Shown: positions 40,264-50,958 of the stretch, one piece after another | Layout: every line of letters starts with the position of its first letter | Position numbering within the stretch: position 1 is the first letter of the stretch | Source of the DNA: Halopseudomonas yangmingensis | GTDB lineage: Bacteria; Pseudomonadota; Gammaproteobacteria; Pseudomonadales; Pseudomonadaceae | Length of the DNA stretch: 64,000 nt | Reading direction: 5' to 3' | Assembly: GCF_900114825.1 (NCBI RefSeq) | Contig: NZ_FOUI01000001.1 | Span: forward strand, 248,001 to 312,000 | Position numbers and translations under genes: made by a program | Notes under the pieces: generated by a model | What the model was told of the DNA's origin: nothing | Databases searched by the model: none | What the model saw: the letters and a program-made list of their open reading frames with translations, nothing else

Positions 40264-41484
40264 ATGGCTGCATTTGAAGACATTCGCAAGGTGGGCGTGA
40301 TCGGCGCCGGGACCATGGGTCGTGGCATCGTGATCAATTTTCTGAATGCCGGCTACCCGGTCATCTGGCTGGACGTGAATGCCGAGATGCTGGAAAAGGG
40401 TGTCGGCGAAATCGCCAATGTCTACAAGCGTTCGGTGGCCCAGCAGCGTTTTGATGACGCCGAAGCCCAGGCCCGTCTGGCGCGGGTCAGTACCACGCAG
40501 AATTATGCCGATCTGGCTGATCTGGATCTGGTGATTGAGGCAGTCTACGAGAACATGGATCTGAAGAAGCAGATCTTTGCCGAACTGGACAAGGCGGTTA
40601 AGCCCTCGGCGATCCTCGCCACCAATACCTCCTACCTGAACATCGACGAGATCGCCTCGGCCACTGCCCGTCCAAGCCAGGTGCTGGGCCTGCACTTCTT
40701 CAGCCCGGCGCACATCATGAAGCTGCTGGAAGTGGTGCGTGGCAAGGCCACCGCCCAGGACGTGCTGGACACCTGCCTGGCGGTCGGCAAGAAGATTGGC
40801 AAGGAAGCGGTACTGGCCGGCAACTGCCACGGCTTTATCGGCAACCGCATGCTCGAGAAGTATTCGCGCCAGTCCCGCGAGGTGGTGCTGGAAGGCGCCA
40901 CCCCATGGCAGGTGGATCAGGCCCTGCAGGGCTTCGGCATGGCCATGGGCCCGTACCGCATGTATGACGTGGTGGGTGTTGATCTGGGCTGGCGCTCGCG
41001 CCAGCTGGCCGGCATTGGCCGCGGCGAACCGATTGTCTGGCTGGACAACAAGCTCTGTGAAATGGGCCGTTTCGGCCAGAAGAGCAGCCATGGCTTCTAC
41101 AAGTACGAGCCGGGCAACCGTCAGGCCATGCATGATCCGGAAACCGATTTGATGGCCCGCGAAGTGGCAGCCGAGGCCGGCTACACCCCGCGTGAGGTCA
41201 GCGACGAGGAAATCGTGCGCCGCTGTATCCTGGCGCTGGTCAACGAAGGCGCACGGATTCTCGACGAGGGCTTTGCCGAGTCGGCCGCCGATATCGACCG
41301 TGTCTACCTGTACGGTTACGGCTTCCCGGCCGAGCGTGGTGGCCCGATGAGCTACGCCGACAGCCTGGGTCTGGATGTGGTACTGAAGGAAATCCGCCAG
41401 CTGGAAGCCGAGCGTGGCGAGTTCTGGAAGCCCGCCGCCGGTCTGGTTCGGCGTGCCGAAGCTGGTGAGCGCTTCGTCGGCTGA
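40264..41484 (+). CDS. 3-hydroxyacyl-CoA dehydrogenase (single-function)
   Basis: The enzyme oxidises 3-hydroxyacyl-CoA to 3-ketoacyl-CoA with NAD+. The 406-residue protein has a Rossmann motif VGVIGAGTMGRG (Gly14/16/19), and the catalytic-region stretches ATNTSYLNIDEIA and LGLHFFSPAHIMKLLEVV. Two C-terminal 3HCDH domains follow (GFIGNRMLEKYSRQ; EIVRRCILALVNEGARIL). It corresponds to the C-terminal half of FadB/FadJ without the crotonase domain, so hydratase activity must come from another gene. An AGGAGGCAA-like site (GGAGGCAATTCTG) precedes the ATG. It is followed by its own terminator. Confidence 0.9.
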   Translation: MAAFEDIRKVGVIGAGTMGRGIVINFLNAGYPVIWLDVNAEMLEKGVGEIANVYKRSVAQQRFDDAEAQARLARVSTTQNYADLADLDLVIEAVYENMDLKKQIFAELDKAVKPSAILATNTSYLNIDEIASATARPSQVLGLHFFSPAHIMKLLEVVRGKATAQDVLDTCLAVGKKIGKEAVLAGNCHGFIGNRMLEKYSRQSREVVLEGATPWQVDQALQGFGMAMGPYRMYDVVGVDLGWRSRQLAGIGRGEPIVWLDNKLCEMGRFGQKSSHGFYKYEPGNRQAMHDPETDLMAREVAAEAGYTPREVSDEEIVRRCILALVNEGARILDEGFAESAADIDRVYLYGYGFPAERGGPMSYADSLGLDVVLKEIRQLEAERGEFWKPAAGLVRRAEAGERFVG

Positions 41485-41493
41485 TGCCTGAAT

Positions 41494-41530
41494 ACCCCGG
41501 ACCGGCTATGGCTGGTTCGGGGTGCCTTGT
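41494..41530 (+). terminator. Terminator after the hydroxyacyl-CoA dehydrogenase gene
   Basis: A 13-bp stem with two G-U pairs (ACCCCGGACCGGC at 41494-41506 with GCTGGTTCGGGGT at 41511-41523, loop TATG) starts 9 bases after the stop and is followed by GCCTTGTTT. The T content downstream is moderate. Confidence 0.65.
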
Positions 41531-41597
41531 TTCTGTTCCCCAACCCTCTCGTTGCGTCCCCATCCTTGCAGCCTCAGGGTTGCACACTGCACTGCGT

Positions 41598-41644
41598 ATT
41601 ATCGAATAAATCGATAAAAATACCGCAAAAACCGATTCGATAAT
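41598..41644. promoter_or_regulatory. Inverted repeat ATTATCGAAT...ATTCGATAAT upstream of wrbA
   Basis: Perfect 10-base arms ATTATCGAAT (41598-41607) and ATTCGATAAT (41635-41644) are 37 bases apart centre to centre. A further ATCGAT-like half site (AATCGATAA, 41608-41616) lies between them. The stretch is far more AT-rich than its surroundings and ends 59 bases before the wrbA ATG, as expected for a promoter and operator. The regulator is unknown; none is encoded next to it. Confidence 0.55.
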
Positions 41645-41703
41645 TCGCGCTTCGCCTGCCATGCTTGTTCCCATGTTCAACCGACAGACAACAGGAGACT
41701 GTC

Positions 41704-42303
41704 ATGGCGAAGATTCTGGTGCTTTACCATTCGATGTACGGGCATGTGGAAACCATGGCCAATGCTGTGGCAGAAGGCGCTGGTGCGGTGGCCGGGGCCG
41801 AGGTGACGCTGCTGCGGGTGCCGGAGACCATGGATGCGAGTGCCTTTGCCAATGCCGGCGGCAAGCAGGATCAGGCGGCGCCGGTGGCTTCACCGGAGCA
41901 ACTGGTGGATTACGATGCGATCATCCTTGGCGTACCGACCCGTTTTGGCAACATGTCGGCGCAGATGCGCAACTTCCTTGACCGCACTGGCGGCCTTTGG
42001 GCCAAGGGCGCACTGTTCGGCAAGCTGGCCAGTGTGTTTACCTCGACCGGTACCGGTGGCGGGCAGGAAATGACCATCACCAGCACCTGGACCACCCTGG
42101 CGCACCATGGCATGGTCATAGTGCCGATCGGTTATGGTATTCCCGAGCTGGCCGATATCTCGCAGCCAGGCGGTGGCACTCCTTATGGAGCCAGCACCAT
42201 CGCAGGCGGTGACGGTTCGCGCCAGCCGGACCAGCGTGAGTTGACCATCGCGCGCTTCCAGGGCCGCCATGTGGCTGAGCTGGCGGTGAAACTCAAGGGC
42301 TGA
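41704..42303 (+). CDS. wrbA: WrbA, NAD(P)H:quinone oxidoreductase
   Basis: WrbA is an FMN-binding flavodoxin-like enzyme that reduces quinones by two electrons and limits oxidative stress. The 199-residue protein has the FMN phosphate loop region ([15 protein letters not shown]) and the motifs [29 protein letters not shown] and GGTPYGAST. The ATG at 41704 follows AGGAG with 6-base spacing. A second, more distant paralogue lies at 47295-47915 on the other strand. Confidence 0.94.
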   Translation: MAKILVLYHSMYGHVETMANAVAEGAGAVAGAEVTLLRVPETMDASAFANAGGKQDQAAPVASPEQLVDYDAIILGVPTRFGNMSAQMRNFLDRTGGLWAKGALFGKLASVFTSTGTGGGQEMTITSTWTTLAHHGMVIVPIGYGIPELADISQPGGGTPYGASTIAGGDGSRQPDQRELTIARFQGRHVAELAVKLKG

Positions 42304-42307
42304 ACGA

Positions 42308-42335
42308 AACAGGGCCGGCAATAGCCGGCCCTGTT
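42308..42335. terminator. Bidirectional terminator between wrbA and the DUF3108 gene
   Basis: A 12-bp perfect stem (AACAGGGCCGGC at 42308-42319; GCCGGCCCTGTT at 42324-42335) with loop AATA lies between two convergent genes, 4 bases after the wrbA stop. Short A/T runs are on both sides. Confidence 0.75.
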
Positions 42336-42350
42336 CACTGTGCAGAGCAG

Positions 42351-43103
42351 TTATTTGGGCTGTTCGCCGATAACCGGCTGACCGTCGATGCTCGCTTCCT
42401 TGAGCATGATCTGATAGTGCTGACCGTCGGTTTCAACCTGGGTCAGACGCACCAGCAGGTACTGCCAGTCAGGAGCAAACCAGAGTGTGGTCTGACGCTT
42501 GGCGTCGGCATCACGCACGCGCTCTACCTCGACCGCATTGAATTGGCCAACGCGCGTGGTTACGCGCTTTTCTCCGACTACCCGAAAGTGATAATCATCG
42601 ACGGTATCGCCATCCACCACGCGATAATGCATTTCCTGCTTGCCGGCAGCCAGATCCTGTTGCAGGGCCAGCTGGTAGGTGGTCTTGTCGAGCAGGCCGG
42701 ATTCCAGTGGCAGGTCAACGCTGCGATCCTTGTACTTGCCGGATACGCGTGACTGGTCCCAGTGGAAGTCCAGTTTGTCACTGCGGCTGCGACCCAGCCC
42801 GCGACGGTCGTAGCGATACGTCAGGGGGCGCAATTGCCCATTGTCTGCGCGCAGGGTGCTTTCTTCGGTAAGACGGGCGACAAACAGGCCGGCGGTGAAA
42901 TTCAGATTCCAGCTGCCATCGGCATTGGCACTCAGGCTGTGATTGGCCTCGCCGTTCACCGGCACCTTTTTCATTTCTGCAGCATAACTGGCAGTAAAGG
43001 GAACCAGTTGGGCAGCACTGGCGTTTTGCAGTGACAGCGAACCCAAACTGGCGGTAATCAGCGCGAGTGGCAGGACAAAACGACGGGACAGGGTTTGCAG
43101 CAT
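42351..43103 (-). CDS. DUF3108 exported protein
   Basis: This 250-residue protein starts with a signal peptide (MLQTLSRRF, then LPLALITASLGSLSL, cut near NASA-AQ). The rest is a periplasmic beta-rich DUF3108 domain (VPFTASYAAEMKKVPVNGEA; LRPLTYRYDRRGLGRSRS; DGQHYQIMLKEA). Function is unknown. The start at 43103 is chosen for the signal peptide; the longer frame to 43295 lies over purN. It is 4 bases after purN, so it is cotranscribed with purM-purN, an arrangement I recall in other pseudomonads. Confidence 0.85.
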   Translation of the reverse strand: MLQTLSRRFVLPLALITASLGSLSLQNASAAQLVPFTASYAAEMKKVPVNGEANHSLSANADGSWNLNFTAGLFVARLTEESTLRADNGQLRPLTYRYDRRGLGRSRSDKLDFHWDQSRVSGKYKDRSVDLPLESGLLDKTTYQLALQQDLAAGKQEMHYRVVDGDTVDDYHFRVVGEKRVTTRVGQFNAVEVERVRDADAKRQTTLWFAPDWQYLLVRLTQVETDGQHYQIMLKEASIDGQPVIGEQPK

Positions 43104-43107
43104 CCGT

Positions 43108-43770
43108 TTATTCTCGTTCAGTGGCTGGCAGGTCTTCCAGTCTGATTCCGCCCGGCGGGATTGGTTCCCCGTCCAGGCAGGCGCGACCCAGATTGTTGAT
43201 GCGCAGGCGTCCTTCGGCAAACCAGCGAACCGCCAGCGGATAAATGCTGTGTTCCTGTTGCAGCACCCGTTGTGCCAGGCGCTGCTCGTCGTCATCGGCC
43301 AGCACAGCTACGCGCGCTTGTAGTATTACCGGGCCGCCGTCGAGTTCCTCGCTGACAAAATGCACGCTGGCACCGTGTTCGCGGTCACCGGCCTGCAGCG
43401 CGCGCCTGTGCGTGTGTAGGCCCTTGTACAGCGGTAGCAGGGACGGATGAATGTTCAGCAAGCGGCCATGGTAATGCCGCACGAAGGCCGGCGTGAGGAT
43501 GCGCATAAAGCCGGCCAGTACCACCAGATCGACCTGAAAGGCGTCAATCGCGGCGACCAGTGCCTGATCGTAGTCCTCACGGCTGGCAAACTCACGGTGA
43601 TCCAGCACCCGGGTGGCAATGCCTGCCTCGGCGGCCCGCTGCAAGCCGAGGGCTTCGGCACGATTGCTGAGTACCGCGACCAGCTGGCAGTGATCTCCCG
43701 GCAGCTGGTCGATCAGCGCCTGCAGGTTGCTGCCGGACCCGGAAATCAGTACGGCAATGCGGCAGCTCAC
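43108..43770 (-). CDS. purN: PurN, phosphoribosylglycinamide formyltransferase
   Basis: PurN transfers a formyl group from 10-formyl-THF to GAR in purine synthesis. The 220-residue protein has the N-terminal phosphate-binding motif [15 protein letters not shown]. The catalytic Asn and His sit in [18 protein letters not shown], and the catalytic Asp in EELDGGPVI. It overlaps purM by 4 bases (ATGA). Confidence 0.96.
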   Translation of the reverse strand: MSCRIAVLISGSGSNLQALIDQLPGDHCQLVAVLSNRAEALGLQRAAEAGIATRVLDHREFASREDYDQALVAAIDAFQVDLVVLAGFMRILTPAFVRHYHGRLLNIHPSLLPLYKGLHTHRRALQAGDREHGASVHFVSEELDGGPVILQARVAVLADDDEQRLAQRVLQQEHSIYPLAVRWFAEGRLRINNLGRACLDGEPIPPGGIRLEDLPATERE

Positions 43771-44837
43771 GCCGGGTGGGCTCCCTGCAGTACGACCTGC
43801 TCGGCACCGGCGCTGGCTTGTTCGATACGGCCGATCACCCAGGGTTGCTCGCCAGCCTGTTGCAGGACCTGCAGAGCGGTGGCGACCTGATCGGCGGCCA
43901 CACAGATGACCATGCCGACGCCACAGTTGAGTACCCGGTACATTTCGTGCTGTTCGACATTGCCCTGCTGTTGCAGCCAGTCGAACACGGCCGGACGCTT
44001 CCAGCTGGCCAGATCGATGATTGCCTGGCTGTCAGCCGGCAGTACCCGCGGGATGTTTTCCAGCAGGCCGCCGCCGGTAATGTGGGCCATCGCCTTGACC
44101 GCGCCGGTGTCGCGGATCAGCTGCAGCAATGGCTTGATGTAGATGCGCGTCGGTGCCAGCAACAGATCACGCAGCGGCTGGCCGTCCAGTTCGGTGCTGG
44201 CGATGTCGGTGGCGGAAACCTCGAGAATCTTGCGGACCAGCGAATAGCCGTTGGAGTGCGGGCCGGAGGAGGGCAGTGCCAGCAGTACATCGCCGCTTTG
44301 CACCTTGCTGCCGTCGATGATTTCGGACTTTTCCACCACGCCGACACAGAAACCGGCCAGGTCGTAGTCCTCGCCTTCGTACATGCCGGGCATTTCAGCT
44401 GTTTCACCGCCAACCAGCGCGCAGCCGGCCAGTTCACAACCGGCACCGATGCCGGTGACCACCTGGGCGGCGATATCGATGTTGAGTTTTCCTGTGGCGT
44501 AGTAGTCGAGGAAGAACAGCGGCTCGGCACCACAGACCACCAGATCGTTGACACACATGGCAACCAGGTCAATACCGATGCTGTCGTGTTTGCCCAGGTC
44601 CATCGCCAGGCGCAGCTTGGTGCCGACCCCGTCGGTGCCGGAGACCAGTACCGGTTGGCGGTAGCCGGCGGGGATCTCGCAGAGCGCGCCAAAGCCGCCA
44701 AGTCCGCCCATGACTTCGGGGCGGGCTGTGCGCTTGGCAACATGCTTGATACGGTCAACCAGGGCATTGCCGGCGTCGATATCGACACCGGCGTCCTTGT
44801 AGCTGATGGAGGGCTTGGACGAAGTCGGGCTGCTCAT
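43767..44837 (-). CDS. purM: PurM, phosphoribosylformylglycinamidine cyclo-ligase
   Basis: PurM closes the imidazole ring to form AIR. The 356-residue protein has the ATP-grasp-like PurM fold with the motifs [49 protein letters not shown] and [11 protein letters not shown]. The start [10 protein letters not shown] (ATG at 44837) matches related proteins; an upstream in-frame ATG at 44894 is possible but less likely. Its promoter should be in the 200-base gap shared with the divergent DUF2066 gene. Confidence 0.96.
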   Translation of the reverse strand: MSSPTSSKPSISYKDAGVDIDAGNALVDRIKHVAKRTARPEVMGGLGGFGALCEIPAGYRQPVLVSGTDGVGTKLRLAMDLGKHDSIGIDLVAMCVNDLVVCGAEPLFFLDYYATGKLNIDIAAQVVTGIGAGCELAGCALVGGETAEMPGMYEGEDYDLAGFCVGVVEKSEIIDGSKVQSGDVLLALPSSGPHSNGYSLVRKILEVSATDIASTELDGQPLRDLLLAPTRIYIKPLLQLIRDTGAVKAMAHITGGGLLENIPRVLPADSQAIIDLASWKRPAVFDWLQQQGNVEQHEMYRVLNCGVGMVICVAADQVATALQVLQQAGEQPWVIGRIEQASAGAEQVVLQGAHPA

Positions 44838-44998
44838 GCGTGCGTCTCGGCTGTAATGGTCGGATGGCGGCGCCCGTCGGGGGCGTCCTGGCAAGGGCGC
44901 GATTGTACCAATTTGCCCGGCGCCGGGCCATGCCGGTGATACTGCCTGAACCGGCGCGGTTGCCGCTGTGGGCCTGCTTGTTTAATGTATGCCCTTTG

Positions 44999-45017
44999 CA
45001 GGAGCCGCTGGCTCCTG
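44999..45017 (+). other. Short hairpin in the DUF2066 gene leader
   Basis: CAGGAGCC (44999-45006) and GGCTCCTG (45010-45017) form an 8-bp stem with loop GCT, 20 bases before the ATG of the DUF2066 gene. It includes an AGGAG that would be hidden in the stem, but that site is too far from the start to be the normal ribosome-binding site. Confidence 0.4.
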
Positions 45018-45036
45018 TGTTTCACGAGCAGAGACC

Positions 45037-46170
45037 ATGCCCAGACTGACTTTTTACCCCTCCCTGATACGAAGCCTGTATCTGCCAGTGCTGTTTGCTT
45101 TCAGCCTCGTGTTGCTCTGGCCGGTGTCGGTTCAGGCCGAAGTGCTGCGTAATCTGTATCAGGCCGAACTTGCCGCCGATGCGGCAGCGGATCGTCAGCA
45201 GCAACTGCGCACAGCCTTGCTTGAAGTGCTCGGGCGCCTGGCTGGCAGCAAGGCAGTGGGCGAGCGCTTGCTGGCGGATGAAAACCCCGAAGCCATGCTG
45301 CGTCGCAGCAGCACTACAGACGATGGTGTGCAGCGGGTCGAGTTCGAACCGCTGCTGGTAAACGGCATATTGCATCGTGCCGGCATTCCAATGCTCGGGC
45401 GTAACCGGCCGGCGGCTCTGGTCTGGGCCGTCCAGTCCGGTGTGCTGGGTGACGAGTGGCTGCCTGGCGACGGTGACTGGCTGACACTCTTGCAGCAGGC
45501 TGCAGCGCGACGCGGTGTGGCCCTGGCGCTTCCCTTGGGGGATCTTCAGGATCGTGCACTGGTGGATGAACAGAGTATTCGCAAGGCTGACCAGACAGTG
45601 CTTCGTGAGGCCAGTCAGCGCTATGCGGCAGACGGTGTGCTGGTGCTTGGGCTTTCCGCACCGGGTCAGGCCGCCCAGCTGGATTGGCATTTCTGGCTTG
45701 GCGGCAGCACCCGCAACGGCCGTCTGCGTGGTGACGACCCTGCCGCCCTGGCTGATCAACTGATGCTGGCGCTGGCTGACGAGATCATCGCTCAGTATGC
45801 TGTCAGCACCGATGCATCATCCGCAGAAGGTCACTGGCTGCTGCAAGTGGAAGGTTTGCGCAGCCTGGATGACTACGCCGGGTTGATGCGTACCCTGTCG
45901 CAACTGGGCAGTGAGCAGGCGCCGCGGCTGGTCTATATCCGTGGCGATCAGGTACGGGTTGCGCTTGAGTTTCCTGGCAGCCTTAGCCAGTTGCAGCGTT
46001 TGCTGGCGCTGGATCATCGTCTGCGCCCCCTGTCCGTCGATGAGGAGCCGCTGACCACGTCGCTGGATGACAGTACTGACGCTGAGCAGGACGGCCAATC
46101 CGCCATCGAGGACGCTTCGCCGCAGCCCGACTCCGCGCAGGGCCCGCTGCTGCGTTTCCAGTGGCGTTGA
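45037..46170 (+). CDS. DUF2066 exported protein
   Basis: The 377-residue protein has a signal peptide or anchor (YLPVLFAFSLVLLWPVSVQA) and a DUF2066 region (VLRNLYQAELAADAAADRQQ; ALLEVLGRLAGSKAVGERLL). An acidic Ser/Asp/Glu-rich tail with Pro follows. Function unknown; the family is usually found between purM and hda in Pseudomonas. The ATG at 45037 is preferred because the hydrophobic stretch follows it. It is followed by hda 12 bases later. Confidence 0.82.
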   Translation: MPRLTFYPSLIRSLYLPVLFAFSLVLLWPVSVQAEVLRNLYQAELAADAAADRQQQLRTALLEVLGRLAGSKAVGERLLADENPEAMLRRSSTTDDGVQRVEFEPLLVNGILHRAGIPMLGRNRPAALVWAVQSGVLGDEWLPGDGDWLTLLQQAAARRGVALALPLGDLQDRALVDEQSIRKADQTVLREASQRYAADGVLVLGLSAPGQAAQLDWHFWLGGSTRNGRLRGDDPAALADQLMLALADEIIAQYAVSTDASSAEGHWLLQVEGLRSLDDYAGLMRTLSQLGSEQAPRLVYIRGDQVRVALEFPGSLSQLQRLLALDHRLRPLSVDEEPLTTSLDDSTDAEQDGQSAIEDASPQPDSAQGPLLRFQWR

Positions 46171-46182
46171 TACGGCTTGAAC

Positions 46183-46873
46183 ATGAATAGACCGGTTCCC
46201 GCCCAGCTACCGCTGGGTATCCGTCTGCGTGACGAAGCCAGTTTTGACAGCTTTCATGGTCTGGCGACGGCACCTTTGGTTGAGTTGTTGCGTGGTTTCA
46301 GCCAGCTTGATCAGCCGCCGGCGGATTCCTGCATCTACCTTTGGGGGGCATCCGGCAGCGGCCGTTCGCACCTGTTGCAGGCCGCCTGCCAACAGATGTC
46401 CGCCGCTGGCGGCAGCAGCATCTATCTGCCCCTGAAGCAGCTGCTGGAACACCCGGCTGAATTGCTGGAGGGTATGGAGGGGCTGGATCTTCTGTGTATT
46501 GATGACCTGCAGGTGCTGGCCGGGCGCAATGACTGGCAGGAAGCCTTGTTCCATCTGTACAACCGTCTGCGTGATGCGGGTCAGCGGCTGTTGCTGGCCG
46601 CTGATTGCGCCCCCCGCCAATTGCCGCTGGAGCTGCCCGATCTGGTGTCACGCCTGGGCTGGGGGCTGGTTTTCCAGCTGCCGACACCGGACGATGCCGA
46701 TAAACAGGCGATTTTGCAGCTGCGTGCTGCCCAGCGTGGCCTGCAGTTGCCGGATGAGGTGGCGCGCTACCTGCTGACCCGTGGTGGCCGTGGTCTGGAT
46801 GAATTGTTCAACCTGCTCGAGCGGCTGGATCAGGCCTCGCTGCAGGCGCAGCGCCGCCTGACCCTGCCGTTCG

Positions 46874-46896
<23 letters not shown>
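46183..46896 (+). CDS. hda: Hda, regulatory inactivator of DnaA
   Basis: Hda with the sliding clamp stimulates ATP hydrolysis by DnaA and so prevents over-initiation of replication. The 237-residue AAA+ protein has a clamp-binding peptide near the start (QLPLGIRL), a Walker A with Arg in place of Lys (GASGSGRSHLL), and Walker B LLCIDDLQVLAG. The Arg is normal for Hda. An in-frame TTG at 46177 is an alternative start. Its 3' end overlaps the convergent DUF2069 gene by 23 bases. Confidence 0.92.
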
Positions 46897-48265
<1,369 letters not shown>

Positions 48266-48444
48266 CGGCAGGCTCCTGTACGCGAGGTGACGGGATGGGG
48301 GCTTTCAGGTAATCACCGGGGCGGCAAAGGTTTCTGTGCCGCGATCAAGCGGCTATTCTAGGAAATGCTGTCCGGCTTGCCCACCGCTTTCAGTGTTGCG
48401 GCACATGTCCGGTTTGCTGTTGCCCAGTCCAACAAGGAATTCGC

Positions 48445-49704
48445 ATGCCCAACCCGCTGGTTCGCCTGCTGCACTTTCTACGCTACCTGCTGCAGCGTTT
48501 TATCGAGGACAACTGTGCCAAGAATGCGGCGGCGCTGACCTACACCACCCTGTTTGCCGTGGTGCCGGTGATGACCGTGACCTATGCCATGCTGGCGGCG
48601 ATTCCGGCCTTCAGCCAGGTCGGAGAGCAGGTGGAATACTTTATTTTCAACAATTTCGTGCCTTCCACCGGCGAAACCCTGCAGCAGTATCTGGGTGAGT
48701 TTTCACAACAGGCGCGCCAGCTGACCGGTATAGGGGTAGCGCTGTTGATGGTGACCGCCTTCCTGATGCTGGTGAATATCGAAAAGGCCTTCAACGCCAT
48801 CTGGCGCATCCGTGTGCCGCGTCGCGGCGTTTCCAGTTTCCTGTTGTACTGGGCGGTACTGAGTCTTGGGCCATTGCTGCTGGGTGCCGGCTTTGTGGTC
48901 AGCACCTATGTCACCTCGCTGTCCTTCCTGCGCGGTGACGATGCGCTGGCCACTGCCTGGGGATGGCTGCTTGGCTGGTTGCCTATTTTGCTGAGTATGG
49001 CGGCCTTTACCCTGATTTTCGCGGCAGTACCTAACACCCGGGTGCCTTTGCGCCATGCGCTGGTCGGCGGGGTGCTGGTGGCTTTGCTGTTCGAGGGAGC
49101 CAAGGCCAGCTTTGCCCTGTATGTGGCAATGTTCCCCGGCTATCAGCTGATCTATGGGGCCTTCGCCGCCTTCCCGCTGTTTTTGCTGTGGATATACCTG
49201 AGCTGGCTGATCATCCTGCTGGGCGCCGAATTGGTCAGCAATCTGGGCAACAGTGCGGCCTGGCAGCGCAGCGCACTGCCGCGGGTGGTGGTGATGCTTG
49301 GCCTGATGCGCACCTTGCTGCAGCGCCAGCAGACCGGTGGCAGCGTGGACCGCGGAGTGCTGGCTGCCTGCGGGCTGTCGATACCCGAGGATCAGTGGCT
49401 GAATCTCACCGAGTGGCTGGAACGGCGGCAGTTGATCAGCAGCGTGGGTGCCGGTAGCTGGGTGCTCAGCCGGGATCCGGCCAGCATCGATATGGCCGAA
49501 CTGCTGGCCGGGTTCCCGGAGCCCCTGCCGTCGCCAGAGGCGCTGCCGAGCGTACTGGAAGGGGCCGGGGCCTGGTATCCGGCCTTCCGTCAGGCGCTGG
49601 AGCAGCACCAGCGCCAGCACCGCGAGCTGTTTGCCGGCAGTCTGCGGCATTGGTTGGGGCCGGATCTGCCGGTGACCGATGCGCAGCAGCAGGCTACTCG
49701 TTGA
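48445..49704 (+). CDS. YihY/BrkB-family inner membrane protein
   Basis: The 419-residue protein has about six transmembrane helices in its first 270 residues and the family signature ([52 protein letters not shown]). A soluble C-terminal domain of about 140 residues follows. The family was once called ribonuclease BN, an assignment since withdrawn; its function is not settled. About 180 bases separate it from the divergent ArsC-like gene and contain nothing I can name. Its last 11 bases overlap the convergent transglycosylase gene. Confidence 0.85.
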   Translation: MPNPLVRLLHFLRYLLQRFIEDNCAKNAAALTYTTLFAVVPVMTVTYAMLAAIPAFSQVGEQVEYFIFNNFVPSTGETLQQYLGEFSQQARQLTGIGVALLMVTAFLMLVNIEKAFNAIWRIRVPRRGVSSFLLYWAVLSLGPLLLGAGFVVSTYVTSLSFLRGDDALATAWGWLLGWLPILLSMAAFTLIFAAVPNTRVPLRHALVGGVLVALLFEGAKASFALYVAMFPGYQLIYGAFAAFPLFLLWIYLSWLIILLGAELVSNLGNSAAWQRSALPRVVVMLGLMRTLLQRQQTGGSVDRGVLAACGLSIPEDQWLNLTEWLERRQLISSVGAGSWVLSRDPASIDMAELLAGFPEPLPSPEALPSVLEGAGAWYPAFRQALEQHQRQHRELFAGSLRHWLGPDLPVTDAQQQATR

Positions 49705-50275
49705 CGAACCAGTAACTGTGCCAGTAATCGATTACCCGGTCCGGGTAGCGCTGTGAGCCCAGGCTGCCGTTGTAGCGCGCCAGGGCCCGGCGCAGGTTGC
49801 CGTTTTCCCGGTCCATGTAGTGCTTGAGGATGGTGCAGCCATAGCGCAGGTTGGTGGCCAGATCGATCAGGTTGTCGTCCGGTCGCCCCAGTTCGTTCTT
49901 CCAGAATGGCATCACCTGCATAATGCCCTGGGCGCCGGCGCGTGACAGGGCGTAGCGGTCAAACAGGCTTTCCACATGAATCACCGCCAGCACCAGATCC
50001 GGTTTCAGCCCGGCCAGGCGTGCCTCGCGGTGGACCAGGCGCAGCAGGCGCAGGCGCTCGGTTTCATCCGGCACAAAGCGCGCCATGCGGGTGGACATAT
50101 CGAGCAGCCAGACCTCGGCATCGAAGCGGTCCTCGAAGCTGTCGGCCATTGAGACTGCCTGCATCAGGCGTTGGCGCAGTTGCGGGTCGACCTCGTCGGG
50201 TATATTGGCCTGGGTATAGGAGGCAGTCAGGCCGAGCAGCAGCCACAGGGTCAGCATCCGTGCGACCATTGGCAT
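49694..50275 (-). CDS. Lytic transglycosylase (SLT family 1)
   Basis: The enzyme cleaves peptidoglycan glycan strands to 1,6-anhydro ends. The 193-residue protein has a signal peptide ([17 protein letters not shown]) and a compact SLT domain with catalytic Glu102 ([14 protein letters not shown]) and the motifs [27 protein letters not shown] and RALARYNGS. It lies 6 bases after the lipoprotein gene, in the proS unit. Confidence 0.9.
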   Translation of the reverse strand: MPMVARMLTLWLLLGLTASYTQANIPDEVDPQLRQRLMQAVSMADSFEDRFDAEVWLLDMSTRMARFVPDETERLRLLRLVHREARLAGLKPDLVLAVIHVESLFDRYALSRAGAQGIMQVMPFWKNELGRPDDNLIDLATNLRYGCTILKHYMDRENGNLRRALARYNGSLGSQRYPDRVIDYWHSYWFVNE

Positions 50276-50281
50276 GGAGTG

Positions 50282-50956
50282 TTACTCCCGCTCTTCCAGG
50301 GCCTGAATAAAGTCGGCCTGCAGTTGCGGATCGCCGCTGGTCAGCAGGATCAGCATGTTTTCCAACTGCTCTGACTCTTCCTGCAGGCCCAGCTCGGCCA
50401 GGCGATGCACGCGGCGGGCCCATTCATCGACTTCATCCTGCTCCAGGCTGTGGTAGATCAGGGATACTGCTTCATGCAACTTGCCACGCAGTTCGCGACC
50501 GACCAGCAGGGTATGTTCGGCACGCGTGCCGTCCTCTGCCGTCACGCTCAGTTGCAGGGCACGCAGGTTGTCATAGTCCAGGTTGATAAAGTCGTCATGC
50601 AGCAGATTCAGGCGCAGAATGCCGTCCTGGTCAGTGTGCAATTCAGTGTCCAGTTCCCCTGCATGCACGGCCACCGCTCTATTGCCCCAGGGCAGTGTCT
50701 GGTATTCCTGGGTCTGGTCAATCAACTGGTCACGCGCATCCAGACGGCTGACCTGATAGAGCCGTTGTTCGGTAATGCGCAGGGTGCGTTGGGGTAATGC
50801 CAGTACCGGCTGGTCGCCGGCATCAATCAGCAGGCTGTGGCTGAGCAGTTGGCGTTCGACCCGCTCACCGTCCGTGACCGGCTGCTGGGCGCAAGCGCCA
50901 AGCAGCAGGCCGGTCAGCAGCAACAACCATGGGCTGGCAGCGATATGCGGCTTCAT
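50282..50956 (-). CDS. Predicted lipoprotein of unknown function
   Basis: A 224-residue protein with a lipoprotein signal peptide (SPWLLLLTGLLLGAC, lipidated Cys22). The mature part is rich in Asp, Glu and Leu: a beta-rich section (RTLRITEQRLYQVSRLDARD; HTDQDGILRLNLLHDDF) and a helical tail (SLIYHSLEQDEVDEWARRV). I do not recognise a family. It sits 3 bases after proS and before the transglycosylase, so an envelope role is plausible only from context. Confidence 0.78.
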   Translation of the reverse strand: MKPHIAASPWLLLLTGLLLGACAQQPVTDGERVERQLLSHSLLIDAGDQPVLALPQRTLRITEQRLYQVSRLDARDQLIDQTQEYQTLPWGNRAVAVHAGELDTELHTDQDGILRLNLLHDDFINLDYDNLRALQLSVTAEDGTRAEHTLLVGRELRGKLHEAVSLIYHSLEQDEVDEWARRVHRLAELGLQEESEQLENMLILLTSGDPQLQADFIQALEERE

Positions 50957-50958
50957 GC

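Noticed and set aside
48445-49704. Ribonuclease BN
   Set aside because: The YihY/BrkB family was once given this name in error; the protein is an integral membrane protein without nuclease motifs.
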